This document shows, in pieces, positions 7,645 through 16,114 of a stretch of 64,000 nt of DNA. The position numbers and the translations under genes were made by a program. The notes under the pieces were generated by a model, which saw nothing but the letters and a program-made list of their open reading frames with translations, was not told the DNA's origin and made no database searches. Source of the stretch: Candidatus Saccharimonadota bacterium (GTDB taxonomy: Bacteria > Patescibacteriota > Saccharimonadia > Saccharimonadales > UBA4665). Each line of letters begins with the position of its first letter. Within the stretch, counting starts at the first letter, position 1. The stretch lies in assembly GCA_029288365.1 (NCBI GenBank), contig JARIHI010000005.1, positions 93,817 through 157,816 of the forward strand. Direction: 5' to 3'.

Positions 7645-7685
7645 ATATGTTGCCCACTTGCTTTAGAAAAAGTATACACCAGGTC

Positions 7686-8153
7686 TTATTCTTCGGGTAA
7701 GGTGCCGGTATTAGCACGAAGCTGCTTGAGCCGCTCAGTGTAACTCTGTGCTGCCCCTTCTAAGCCTAAAACCTTTAGAGCATTTAAAAGCGTTTGAAGA
7801 TTGTTAAGTATCGTCGGATCATTCTGCCCACTTTGTTCGGCTTCGTGAAAAAAATGATCAACTTTTTCTACCAGCCATTTTTCTTCGGATGGCTTGATTT
7901 GATTAGTGCTAAGAGGCAACTTGCTGGTTTGCCCGTTTACCACCTCTAAAGAGCGTGCATTGTGTTCGCGTTTACGCAAGTGTCCTCTTTTAATAAGGTT
8001 ATTTACATGGAGCGCAACTGTCGCCACTGAAGTATAGTCACAGCCAGCCATGATTTCACGGTAACTGGGACTATAGCCGTGTTCGCCGATAAATTGTTGA
8101 ATAAACGTTAAGAGTTTTTGTTGTTTTTTGCTTGGACGTATTATATCGGTCAT
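7686..8153 (-). CDS. LexA-type winged-helix DNA-binding protein lacking the S24 protease domain
   Basis: I chose ATG 8153 (MTDIIRPSKKQQ), because the 12 codons upstream of it (from GTG 8189) read straight through an inverted-repeat arm. Residues about 5-70 match the LexA N-terminal domain: KLLTFIQQFIGEHGYSPSYREIM, then VATVALHVNNLIKRGHLRKREHNARSLEV. True LexA continues into an autocleaving Ser/Lys protease; here the remaining about 90 residues are a helical, charged tail with no Ser-Lys dyad. It is therefore a DNA-binding regulator unable to self-cleave, not a canonical SOS repressor. Its upstream region is flanked by two identical inverted 22-bp arms that could be its own operators. Confidence 0.75.
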   Translation of the reverse strand: MTDIIRPSKKQQKLLTFIQQFIGEHGYSPSYREIMAGCDYTSVATVALHVNNLIKRGHLRKREHNARSLEVVNGQTSKLPLSTNQIKPSEEKWLVEKVDHFFHEAEQSGQNDPTILNNLQTLLNALKVLGLEGAAQSYTERLKQLRANTGTLPEE

Positions 8154-8165
8154 GATTTTAAGTAT

Positions 8166-8272
8166 ATCGAAACTTGATACATTTCTCACGGCACGTACGG
8201 GTCACTTTTTGTGTTTTTTGTAACACGAAAAGCGCTTCCGAGGCGCCTTAGAGAAATGTATCAAGTTTCGAT
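8166..8272. repeat. Perfect 22-bp inverted repeat flanking a 63-bp spacer
   Basis: The arm at 8166-8187 (core GAAACTTGATACATTT) is the exact reverse complement of the arm at 8251-8272. The left arm lies between the chosen start of the LexA-like gene (8153) and its alternative GTG (8189); the right arm runs into the stop codon of gtrA. The spacer holds a small CGCTTCCGAGGCG hairpin. The arms could be two operator copies for the adjacent regulator, a long RNA stem ending the gtrA transcript, or a remnant of a miniature element. No transposase or target duplication is seen. Confidence 0.7.
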
Positions 8273-8685
8273 CACTGAGAGCCGGGCACTTTGAATACCC
8301 AAAACTTGTACCAAAGAAACTTCCAAATCGTAAAGAACCATGCCGCAATAAATAAGCCAACGAACGGCGATATGCCCAGCCATTTCAAGCCACCAACAAT
8401 CGCATAGTCAATCACAACATTTATTAAACTTATGGCGCTGAATCGTACCAGTAGTTTCTTTTCGCTGTGGCCTTTACTCTCCTCACGAAAGGCTAAGAAG
8501 CGTTGAATCATATAATTAACCGCCCAACCACTTAGATCGCCAATTATCTTTGCGATCCACCACTTCCATGAAAACAAACCGTACAGTAATGAAAATACGG
8601 CGTAACCTACAACAAAAAAGCTCACCCCGCCTATGTTGTACAATGCAAATTGCCAGATTGTTCGTTTAGACGGTTTTTTTGGCAT
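8272..8685 (-). CDS. GtrA-family membrane protein
   Basis: This approximately 137-aa protein starts MPKKPSKRT (ATG 8685), with an alternative upstream ATG at 8724. It has four membrane segments in the GtrA arrangement, including YNIGGVSFFVVGYAVF near the N-terminus and GDLSGWAVNYMIQRFLAF, a typical GtrA loop. GtrA proteins are implicated in moving polyprenyl-linked sugars across the membrane for glycan modification. It overlaps the upstream ligase-like gene by about 20 bp, so the two are translated together and belong to the polysaccharide region. Confidence 0.85.
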   Translation of the reverse strand: MPKKPSKRTIWQFALYNIGGVSFFVVGYAVFSLLYGLFSWKWWIAKIIGDLSGWAVNYMIQRFLAFREESKGHSEKKLLVRFSAISLINVVIDYAIVGGLKWLGISPFVGLFIAAWFFTIWKFLWYKFWVFKVPGSQ

Positions 8686-10021
8686 TTCTTTTACTCTTCT
8701 CTTCAACAAACAGTGCAGCACCAATGGTTAAGCCAGCAAAGCCCCACCACAAATATGCTAATGTGTCATCGGCCCAAGCATGCGACAGAAGATTAACGCC
8801 ACTAATGCCTATAAGGCTGGCTAGCAAAATCAAAGGCAGTACGCCTAGCTCACGAACACGCCACAATGCCCGGCCAACTAGGCCACAAATCGCTATAAAT
8901 AATATGCCCCCAAGTACGCCCACCTCTTGACCAATTTGCAAGAAATAATTTTCTGCAACACGGACATTGCCGTCATTATATACTGAAGCTGGTCCTGCAG
9001 TACCAGGCCCGCGACCAAATGGTTGCTCGCCAATATCTCGCAGACCGTCTAGCATTACTGAAGCACGAGAAGCATTGGAACTATTCGCTGCCAAAGAGTG
9101 CTCATCGGTATGAAACAAAACATTCTGTACGTGATCGTTATTGCGCAAAGCAAAGGTCAGGCCGGCGCCGATAACGAGTAATAAGCCACTAACAACCAGA
9201 AATAGCTTTCGAAAATGTGTCGAACGGGTGCATAGCCACGCTACCACTGCGAGCCCCAGGAGAAGTCCGATATACGCGCTCCGAGAATACGTACCATATA
9301 AAACTGTCAGCGTTGCAACAATTCCTAATGATAGTTTCCAAGACTTCATCCGTTTGACAAACAAAAGCCCGACAAGCGCAACCCCTATAAAGACAAGGTA
9401 GGCACCGAGTGGATTGGGGCCTCGTAAGGTGGACTGTATGCGAGCGTACTCAATTTTTTGATCAACGGCGATATAGGGGGCGATGGTGTCAGGGCCAAAG
9501 CCTGCATGCCTCAATACATCTACCGGCAAAATGAACGCTTGGAATAATCCGAACATTACAACAATGCCAGCCGGCCATAGTAATAACGGCTTCCAACGCA
9601 CAATAAACCATTTGCTATAGTGGGCTCCGACTATAATGCAAATCATAAAAAAGAAGAAAAATCGCAAGTTACTTACCAACCCATAGCCAAGTGCGCGAAG
9701 TGTCACATCATCACGAAGCAACACAATTCCTCCAATAAGAATGTGCAAGGCAATATACAGCCCCATAAAGATAAGTATTGGACGGATTAGTGAGTGCTGT
9801 ACTATTTTTTGCCGTAAGGCAGTATTTTTAATAAGCAGGATTATTGTTGCCCCTGCCGCCAAAAATAATAGAAATTCTTTCCATAGGCGCAAAGCGGTAT
9901 AGTGACCGAGCAGGCTTGCAAGCCACACAGTTATGGTAGCGTGAAATGGCAATACTACAAGTATCAATACTACGAACAACAACAAGCCACGAGTTAATAA
10001 AGAGTCAGATATAAGCCGCAT
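8666..10021 (-). CDS. O-antigen ligase/polymerase-like membrane protein (Wzy/WaaL family)
   Basis: About 451 aa from ATG 10021 (a TTG at 10036 is possible). It has roughly 10-12 membrane segments with a large extracytoplasmic loop carrying FGRGPGTAGPASVYN, and the motif STLRGPNPLGAYLVF, which corresponds to the conserved RNPN-type Wzy_C signature. The family joins lipid-linked glycan units, either to each other or to an acceptor, on the outer face of the membrane. Its start is only 23 bp from the start of the divergent sugar-phosphate transferase, so the two share a regulatory gap. Polymerase versus ligase cannot be separated by sequence. Confidence 0.82.
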   Translation of the reverse strand: MRLISDSLLTRGLLLFVVLILVVLPFHATITVWLASLLGHYTALRLWKEFLLFLAAGATIILLIKNTALRQKIVQHSLIRPILIFMGLYIALHILIGGIVLLRDDVTLRALGYGLVSNLRFFFFFMICIIVGAHYSKWFIVRWKPLLLWPAGIVVMFGLFQAFILPVDVLRHAGFGPDTIAPYIAVDQKIEYARIQSTLRGPNPLGAYLVFIGVALVGLLFVKRMKSWKLSLGIVATLTVLYGTYSRSAYIGLLLGLAVVAWLCTRSTHFRKLFLVVSGLLLVIGAGLTFALRNNDHVQNVLFHTDEHSLAANSSNASRASVMLDGLRDIGEQPFGRGPGTAGPASVYNDGNVRVAENYFLQIGQEVGVLGGILFIAICGLVGRALWRVRELGVLPLILLASLIGISGVNLLSHAWADDTLAYLWWGFAGLTIGAALFVEEKSKRNAKKTV

Positions 10022-10044
10022 AAGTGATACAATCAATTATAGCA

Positions 10045-11472
10045 ATGAAAAGTAGTATCTCCTTTATCTACAATCTGTGTTTGGTAGTGGGAGACTTCTT
10101 AGCGTTAGTGGCAGCATTTATTGGAGCATACGTGCTTCGAGTGAGTGTTAGCAACGATCCATTCCCACACCAAATTCCCGCTACAACGTACTTAGGTGTG
10201 TTCTTAACCCTTTTGCCTTTCTGGATAATAATATTTGCTCTTCTCGGCCTCTATAACAACTCTATTTACGAAAAACGTTTTGCAGAGTTTGGTCGCTTGG
10301 CTATGGGCTCTTTTATTGGTTTTTTGTTTGTTATTTTTTGGAACTTCGTTACTGTAGACCCAATTTTCCCGGCCAAGCTTGTTCCTGTATATGGGCTAGT
10401 ATTAGCATTTCTTTTCTTGGTGCTTTTCCGTACAATGGCGCGGGCGGTCCGGACGATGTTATTTCGATACAACGTTGGTATTACTCATGTACTGATTGTG
10501 GGTAATACTCAAATAGCAGCTGAGCTTGTGGCATCTTTGTCTGATAGCCGTCAGTCTGGCTACAAGGTGCTCGGAGTAGTCGGTGATAAGCGTCGGACTA
10601 TTACTTCAAACTTTGTTTCGTTTGAAGAAGCTTTGGAAAAAATTCATGGACAGCCACTCCACGGCATTATTCAGACTGAACTATACGCTGACGAAACACG
10701 CAATCAAGAAATTCTTGAATATGCCCAGACTCATCACATCAGCTACCGGTTCGTGCCAGGCAATACCGAACTGTTTGTGGGTAATATCGACGTAGAGCTA
10801 TTCCGATCATCAGTACCTGTTATTAATGTCCATCAAACCGCCCTGCTCGGATGGGGCCGAGTTATTAAGCGGCTTTTCGATATTATGATCAGTGCTTTGC
10901 TCATAATTATTGCTTCTCCGGTTATGCTCGTCGTGGGGTTTGCAAATGCAATTAGAAATAGAGGTTCTGTTGTTTTCCGACAAACACGACTTACTCGATA
11001 CAATCACGAATTTCAGACTTTCAAGTTTCAGACAGTTAAGAGACAGTACAACGGCCTCACTCCTGAGGAAGCGTTTACTAAAATGGGTAAGCCAGAACTT
11101 ATAAAAAAATATCGAGATAATGGCGACTACCTTGCAGATGATCCTCGGTATTCTGCATTCAGTAAATTTTTACGTGCTACAAGCCTTGATGAATTGCCAC
11201 AATTATTCAATGTAATACGCGGTGATATTAGCCTTGTTGGACCTCGAGCACTTATTCCGCAGGAGCTTGCTATATATAAAAAACGTCACGCAATTTTGAG
11301 CGTTAAATCTGGCTTAACCGGCTTAGCCCAAGTGTCTGGCCGACGCAACATTTCATTTGATGAGCGGCGAAAACTTGACTTGTTCTATGTGCAAAATTGG
11401 AGCTTCTGGCTCGATGTCGTTATCTTGTTTAAGACAATTCGTATTGTCTTTGATCGCACCGGAGCAAAATAA
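10045..11472 (+). CDS. Polyprenyl glycosylphosphotransferase (initiating sugar-1-phosphate transferase)
   Basis: About 475 aa from ATG 10045. It shows four N-terminal membrane segments, a Rossmann-like middle domain (HVLIVGNTQIAAELVASL), a fifth membrane helix, and a C-terminal catalytic domain with KRLFDIMISALLIIIASPVM, the TSLDELPQLFNVIRGDISLV core and GPRALIPQE. This is the WbaP/WcaJ/CpsE architecture: transfer of a hexose-1-phosphate to undecaprenyl phosphate, the first committed step of surface glycan assembly. It is followed immediately (0 bp) by a GT4 glycosyltransferase that probably adds the second sugar. The usual length for bifunctional-topology members is 450-480, in agreement. 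Confidence 0.92.
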   Translation: MKSSISFIYNLCLVVGDFLALVAAFIGAYVLRVSVSNDPFPHQIPATTYLGVFLTLLPFWIIIFALLGLYNNSIYEKRFAEFGRLAMGSFIGFLFVIFWNFVTVDPIFPAKLVPVYGLVLAFLFLVLFRTMARAVRTMLFRYNVGITHVLIVGNTQIAAELVASLSDSRQSGYKVLGVVGDKRRTITSNFVSFEEALEKIHGQPLHGIIQTELYADETRNQEILEYAQTHHISYRFVPGNTELFVGNIDVELFRSSVPVINVHQTALLGWGRVIKRLFDIMISALLIIIASPVMLVVGFANAIRNRGSVVFRQTRLTRYNHEFQTFKFQTVKRQYNGLTPEEAFTKMGKPELIKKYRDNGDYLADDPRYSAFSKFLRATSLDELPQLFNVIRGDISLVGPRALIPQELAIYKKRHAILSVKSGLTGLAQVSGRRNISFDERRKLDLFYVQNWSFWLDVVILFKTIRIVFDRTGAK

Positions 11473-12564
11473 ATGGCTGATAAAAAACTGAAAGTTGCTA
11501 TCGTGCATGATTGGCTCATTGGTGGCGGAGCTGAACTGGTTGTCGAACAATTACATAAAATGTACCCTGATGCGCCAATTTATACATCCTACTGCACCCC
11601 AGAGTGGAAAGCACGAATGAACGGAAAAGTTGTTACCGGATGGCTCCAGCATTTGGGCAAATTCCGTAAGTTTATCCCCCTTTTGCGCATTTGGTGGTTC
11701 ACCAACCTCAAGCTTGATAATTACGATTTAGTAATCAGCAGCTCGGGTGCCGAAGCGAAAGGCATAAAGACCAAAGCTTTACACATAAACTACTGCCACG
11801 CGCCGACCCATTACTATTGGAGTCGTTACGATGAATACATGAATCAACCTGGGTTTGGTAAGTTTGATTGGCTTGCGCGTTTTGGGCTTAGGTTGCTAGT
11901 CGGTCCTCTCAGAAAATGGGATTACAAAGCTGCCCAGCGGCCAGACCATATCATTGCTAATTCGACCCATACGCAGACTGCTATTAAAAAATGTTACGGC
12001 CGCGATTCGACTGTCATATTCCCACCCGTCTATTTTGAACGGTTTCAAAAGCCCGCAAACAAGAACTTATCACGTACAGGCTTTGTTATTTCCGGACGCC
12101 AGACTCCCTATAAACGCTTTGACTTAGCCATCCAGGCTTGTACAAAACTCGGATTGCCACTCAAGGTTATTGGCGGCGGACCAGATAATACTCGCTTGCG
12201 CTCACTAGCTGGCCCATCCGTAGAATTTATTGGGCGTGCACCCGACGATGAGCTGGAGCGTGTCTTTGCCAGCTCCGAAGCTCTAATATTTCCTGGACTT
12301 GATGACTTTGGTATCACAGCTGTCGAAGCCCTTGCCTCAGGCACACCAGTCATAGCACATAAAGCTGGTGGCGCACTGGATTATATAAAACCTGGTAAAA
12401 CCGGTGAGTTTTTTGATAACAAATCAGTCGAAAGTCTCTGCAATGCCTTGCAGGCCTTTCAGAAACTATCTTTTGATCACACCGTAATACGCGCATCGGC
12501 AAAAGTTTTTGCCCCAGCATCCTTTCAACAAAACATGCACACCTATTTGCAAAATGTACGCTGA
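11473..12564 (+). CDS. Glycosyltransferase family 4 (GT-B fold)
   Basis: The 363-aa protein begins KLKVAIVHDWLIGGGAELVV, a GT4 N-terminal glycine-rich loop, and has FVISGRQTPYKRFDLAI and the C-terminal EALIFPGLDDFGITAVEALASGTPVIA, with the E-x7-E nucleotide-sugar motif. The AEAKGI and INYCHAPTHYYWSRYDEYMN segments resemble WbaZ-type mannosyl- or rhamnosyl-transferases. It starts directly after the stop of the phosphosugar transferase, implying coupled synthesis of the lipid-linked disaccharide. Donor sugar not assigned; GDP-mannose or dTDP-rhamnose are made nearby. Confidence 0.88.
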   Translation: MADKKLKVAIVHDWLIGGGAELVVEQLHKMYPDAPIYTSYCTPEWKARMNGKVVTGWLQHLGKFRKFIPLLRIWWFTNLKLDNYDLVISSSGAEAKGIKTKALHINYCHAPTHYYWSRYDEYMNQPGFGKFDWLARFGLRLLVGPLRKWDYKAAQRPDHIIANSTHTQTAIKKCYGRDSTVIFPPVYFERFQKPANKNLSRTGFVISGRQTPYKRFDLAIQACTKLGLPLKVIGGGPDNTRLRSLAGPSVEFIGRAPDDELERVFASSEALIFPGLDDFGITAVEALASGTPVIAHKAGGALDYIKPGKTGEFFDNKSVESLCNALQAFQKLSFDHTVIRASAKVFAPASFQQNMHTYLQNVR

Positions 12565-12574
12565 GTGCAACAAA

Positions 12575-13336
12575 TTATAAGCTTTGCCATAAATTCTCAA
12601 ATAGTAACTTTTGCATGGCAGCGGTGCCTGCATCTTCAATCACAACACCATACGGTGTAAAATCTTTAGCAATAGATATATGTGCTACTTTATTGCCATA
12701 CAGCAAAGTGTAGCTTGAGATATTGCTCTTGGGTGGCTCAACTAGCCATCTCCGCTCGGATATCGCGGCTGGATCACCGCCCTCACCGATAGCAATCACT
12801 TTGACGGCTATACCCTCCGTGATACGCCGTTCGGTAAATTGAGGGAACTTGCGATAGAGGTACTGGCGCAATGGACGCGAAGAATAAACATAATACTGAG
12901 GCGTAGTAAGTTTGCTACAAGTCTGTAAGACATCTCTTAAGATTGTTACTATACCTTCGTCATCTTCATAATATTTCACCATCGGGCTACCTTGTGGTCG
13001 AGCTGAGCGAACTAATAGTTTAGGTACAACATCGGCAGCAAGCTTTTGAGTCTCTAGTAATTCTTTACGCTTATCGCGGATGATGTCGTAGATTTTTTCT
13101 GGTGTTTCAGCCGAGTAATATTCGCGCTTGCCACTGGTGCGAACTGTTACTAAACCCTCTCCAACCAGACGTTTGATGATGTCGTAGGTGGTACCTCGGT
13201 TTATACCTGTCGCTTGGGCAACCTTACGAATTGACACCGCTTCAAGTTCTAGCAGAGCTAAGTAAATAGCGGCCTCTGAGGCATCAAGCCCTAACTGTAA
13301 AAGCATACGATGTGCATCATTTTTGTCACTTTTCAT
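12575..13336 (-). CDS. TrmB-family transcriptional regulator
   Basis: The 253-aa protein has an N-terminal winged helix (LLQLGLDASEAAIYLALLELEAVSIRK...ATGINRGTTYDIIKRLVGEGLV; segments at about 12-65), typical of TrmB/HTH_45, then a coiled linker and a C-terminal sensor-like domain. TrmB proteins, common in archaea and in CPR bacteria, control sugar uptake or metabolism by binding sugars. Its placement between glycan assembly genes and glmS suggests sugar-nucleotide control (inference). The promoter is a near-consensus pair whose -10 ends 8 nt before the ATG, and the AT-rich palindromic sequence over it may be an autoregulatory operator. Confidence 0.83.
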   Translation of the reverse strand: MKSDKNDAHRMLLQLGLDASEAAIYLALLELEAVSIRKVAQATGINRGTTYDIIKRLVGEGLVTVRTSGKREYYSAETPEKIYDIIRDKRKELLETQKLAADVVPKLLVRSARPQGSPMVKYYEDDEGIVTILRDVLQTCSKLTTPQYYVYSSRPLRQYLYRKFPQFTERRITEGIAVKVIAIGEGGDPAAISERRWLVEPPKSNISSYTLLYGNKVAHISIAKDFTPYGVVIEDAGTAAMQKLLFENLWQSL

Positions 13337-13344
13337 ATAAATAT

Positions 13345-13373
13345 ATACTATATTAATCTATTAAACTTGTCAA
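13345..13373 (-). promoter_or_regulatory. Promoter of the TrmB regulator, leaderless architecture
   Basis: On the reverse strand TTGACA (13368-13373), a 17-nt spacer and TAGTAT (13345-13350) are followed by 8 nt and the ATG at 13336. There is no room for an SD. The -10 lies in an A/T-only near-palindrome that could bind the regulator. Confidence 0.7.
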
Positions 13374-13449
13374 TAAATTGTTGCCAATTTTATTGCACTA
13401 GCTTAAAAATAAGCGTATAAGTAAAGCTTATCCTCTAAAAGGAGCTACT

Positions 13450-13776
13450 ATGAGCGAATTAATTGGACAAATAATACTATACGAAGAAGGATCGATATTA
13501 GGCGTAAGTGAAGCAGCTGTCAGAACTGGCCGCGAAGAAGATGTTATTACTTTATTGGCCAAGCACGGACACAAAGTAAAGCCAACTGCTTACCAACCTG
13601 AGAGTGGCGAAACCAGCAGGCATTTCGCTGTGGAGCCACCCGTTAGTGCTGACTTCTTTGAAGAATTAACAGAACACTGTAAAGGCACCTGGGATGATGA
13701 CCAGCTTGGCGCACTTGATCCGCCGCTTGACACACGCCAACACGCAGTAGCAAGCTTAGCGGTGCAAGCCTGTTAG
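13450..13776 (+). CDS. Uncharacterised 108-aa soluble protein upstream of glmS
   Basis: A strong AAAGGAG SD lies 6 nt before the ATG. The protein is acidic and soluble, with no signal or membrane segment. Its first 60 residues look like an alpha/beta unit (QIILYEEGSILGVSEAAV...EDVITLLAKHGHKV). The end is Ala/Cys-poor except for two Cys (EHCKG and the final residue). No family is recognised. It ends 15 bp before glmS, whose SD (AAAGGAG) falls in that gap, so co-transcription is likely; a role in amino-sugar supply would be a guess. The 113 bp upstream separate it from the divergent trmB gene. Confidence 0.65.
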   Translation: MSELIGQIILYEEGSILGVSEAAVRTGREEDVITLLAKHGHKVKPTAYQPESGETSRHFAVEPPVSADFFEELTEHCKGTWDDDQLGALDPPLDTRQHAVASLAVQAC

Positions 13777-13791
13777 CGGAAAGGAGTAGGT

Positions 13792-15633
13792 ATGTGTGGT
13801 ATCGTCGGCTATATTGGCAAAACCCAAAAAGGTGCGGATATCGTGTTAGATGGTTTAGCAGCGTTGGAGTATCGCGGTTATGACTCTGCAGGTCTGGCTT
13901 TTTTAGACAAAAGTAATGCTATTGTAGTAAGTAAGCAAGTTGGCAGAGTGCAGGCTTTACGTACTGCCCTCACCCAAACAAAAACTGCTTTATCTACTAG
14001 TACAACTATCGGTCAAACTAGATGGGCGACGCACGGTGCTCCAAGTATCACCAACGCGCACCCGCATTACAACGCTGATCGCACAATCACTGTAGTGCAC
14101 AATGGTATCATTGAAAATCATCAAGAGTTACGCGAACACTTAGAGGACAAAGGATACAAGTTTGTATCAGATACTGACACAGAAGTCATTCCTCACTTGA
14201 TTGATTACTATACTCACGAATGCAAAACTTTCGGACAAGCCGTAGAAAAGTCTTTAGGTAAATTACGAGGAGCCTATGCAGTGCTAGTCATGACCTCAAA
14301 ACAGCCCGATACTTTATACGCCGCTCGCCTCTCTAGTCCACTCGTGATTGGGATAAAAAAGGATGCTATATTTATTGCCTCAGATGCTACGGCCTTAATT
14401 GAACACACAAAAGAAGTAGTGTATTTGAATGATTATGAGTTAGCCACACTCAAGCAAGATGGCACGTATACAGTTAAGGATTACAAGCGCTCATTGTATA
14501 TAAATCGGGATACGGAAACACTCGACTACGACGCCCAGGAATCGAACCTTGGTAACTTCCCCCATTACATGCTGAAAGAAATGCATGAAGCGCCCGATAC
14601 TATCCGCATGGCTACAAGCGGACGAATCCGTTTACAAAACAACACCGTAAAATTAGGTGGTCTAGAAAGTGTTGCTGATCAATTAAAATATATTGACCGT
14701 GTGGTTATTGTCGCCTGTGGCACCTCTTACTATGCGGGATTAGTAGGCGAATATTTAATTGAAGAGTTAGCTGGTATCCCGGTAGAAGTTCAACTGGCAA
14801 GCGAATTTAAATATCGTAACGAACCATTTTCCCGTGGTACAGCCATAGTGGCTATTTCACAATCCGGTGAAACTGCCGATACTATTGCAGCATTGAAAAA
14901 AGTTGAAAACTACGGCGTGCTTCGCCTCGGTGTAGTCAATGCTGTGGGCAGTACTATTGCCCGTATAACTGATGCTGGCGTATACTGTCATGCCGGTCCA
15001 GAACAAGCTGTGGCGTCAACCAAAGCTTTTATTGCGCAAGTGACTGTACTGACACTTATTGCACTACACCTAAGCCAGGGTAAAAGTCCTCTTTTCAAAC
15101 CTATACTAAACGAGTTAGCCGCATTGCCGGCTAAAACTGAAGCTATCCTTGCCCAAGCAGAAGCTATTAAAAAACTTGCCGATAAGTATAAAGATTATAA
15201 TGATTTCCTGTTTATTGGGCGAACGTATGGCTACCCATGCGCCCATGAAGGCGCGCTTAAATTAAAAGAGGTCAGCTACATACACGCTGAAGCTTATGCA
15301 GCCGGTGAAATGAAGCATGGTCCATTAGCTATGATTGACGAAAGTTTTCCAACGCTTGCAGTTGCTACAGATTCACCCGTATTAGAAAAAACCCTTTCAA
15401 ATATGCAGGAAATCAAAGCTCGAAAAGGTAAGATTATAGCAATAGCTAGCGAAGGTAACACGTCGGTCAAAAAACTTGCTTCTGACGTTTTGTACATCCC
15501 TGAATCACCCGAACAAACCCAGCCAATATTAATAGCTCTTGTCGAACAATTATTTGCCTACTACGTCGCGCTAGCAAATGGTCATGACGTAGACCGCCCG
15601 CGCAATTTGGCCAAATCAGTGACAGTAGAATAA
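13792..15633 (+). CDS. glmS: Glutamine--fructose-6-phosphate aminotransferase (isomerizing)
   Basis: Full-length 613-aa GlmS. The mature N-terminus would be Cys2 (MCGIVGYIG), the amidotransferase nucleophile, with YRGYDSAG and TRWATHGAP in the glutaminase half. Two SIS domains follow (IVACGTSYYAGLV and AISQSGETADTIAAL in the first; FLFIGRTYGYPCAHEGALKLKE in the second), ending with DVDRPRNLAKSVTVE. It makes glucosamine-6-phosphate from fructose-6-phosphate and glutamine, the entry to UDP-GlcNAc for peptidoglycan and for the WecB-type sugars made here. No glmS ribozyme lies upstream; the preceding gap is 15 bp. Confidence 0.97.
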   Translation: MCGIVGYIGKTQKGADIVLDGLAALEYRGYDSAGLAFLDKSNAIVVSKQVGRVQALRTALTQTKTALSTSTTIGQTRWATHGAPSITNAHPHYNADRTITVVHNGIIENHQELREHLEDKGYKFVSDTDTEVIPHLIDYYTHECKTFGQAVEKSLGKLRGAYAVLVMTSKQPDTLYAARLSSPLVIGIKKDAIFIASDATALIEHTKEVVYLNDYELATLKQDGTYTVKDYKRSLYINRDTETLDYDAQESNLGNFPHYMLKEMHEAPDTIRMATSGRIRLQNNTVKLGGLESVADQLKYIDRVVIVACGTSYYAGLVGEYLIEELAGIPVEVQLASEFKYRNEPFSRGTAIVAISQSGETADTIAALKKVENYGVLRLGVVNAVGSTIARITDAGVYCHAGPEQAVASTKAFIAQVTVLTLIALHLSQGKSPLFKPILNELAALPAKTEAILAQAEAIKKLADKYKDYNDFLFIGRTYGYPCAHEGALKLKEVSYIHAEAYAAGEMKHGPLAMIDESFPTLAVATDSPVLEKTLSNMQEIKARKGKIIAIASEGNTSVKKLASDVLYIPESPEQTQPILIALVEQLFAYYVALANGHDVDRPRNLAKSVTVE

Positions 15634-15691
15634 ATCAACTTTATGAGTTTTCAATACATGCTACGCTAGATATAGCCGAAAGGAGGGACCC

Positions 15692-16030
15692 ATGATCCAT
15701 ACAACTATCAACGTACATAAAGGCAGCGAAGGTACTGATATGGTTATCTTCAATGACCCTGAGCTAGCGAATAGCCAGGGAGTCCTTGATCACCTACAGT
15801 CCGATGGTCGGGAAATTGTAGGACAAGATCCAAGACAAGGCCCGATTGATCGTTGTGTGCGTTGTCGTCCACCAATGGATAAAGCCGGTTTACAGAAATT
15901 AGCAGATACTGCGTTCGAGGCTGTGGGACAAACTGGAAGTTTTATGATGTATGATCGCCGAGAAGGATCTATCGGAGAAGCAGTAGTTCCCGCTGTTCTT
16001 CAAGGAACTCCTGATGAAGTTTGTCGATAG
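15692..16030 (+). CDS. Uncharacterised 112-aa soluble protein downstream of glmS
   Basis: A very strong AAAGGAGGG SD precedes the ATG by 4-5 nt. The protein is soluble with no signal. A central Cys pair in DRCVRCRPP could be half of a metal site or a redox pair, and one more Cys is next to last. It has an N-terminal beta-like stretch (TTINVHKGSEGTDMVIF). No family recognised. It is not obviously homologous to the 108-aa protein on the other side of glmS, although both are small with strong SDs. It lies 58 bp after glmS and 84 bp before the phosphomannomutase gene. Confidence 0.6.
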   Translation: MIHTTINVHKGSEGTDMVIFNDPELANSQGVLDHLQSDGREIVGQDPRQGPIDRCVRCRPPMDKAGLQKLADTAFEAVGQTGSFMMYDRREGSIGEAVVPAVLQGTPDEVCR

Positions 16031-16114
16031 CCCCGGTTAGGCCTGCAATAATTATATACCTGGTTTATAATTTGAAACGTAATCTATAAATAAAGATCGG
16101 AGTACAACCCCATT

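Noticed and set aside
8166..8272. Terminal repeats of an insertion sequence
   Set aside because: The enclosed 63 bp cannot encode a transposase and no flanking duplication is seen.
13777..13791. glmS ribozyme or leader riboswitch before glmS
   Set aside because: Only 15 bp separate the upstream gene from glmS, so there is no room for the ribozyme.
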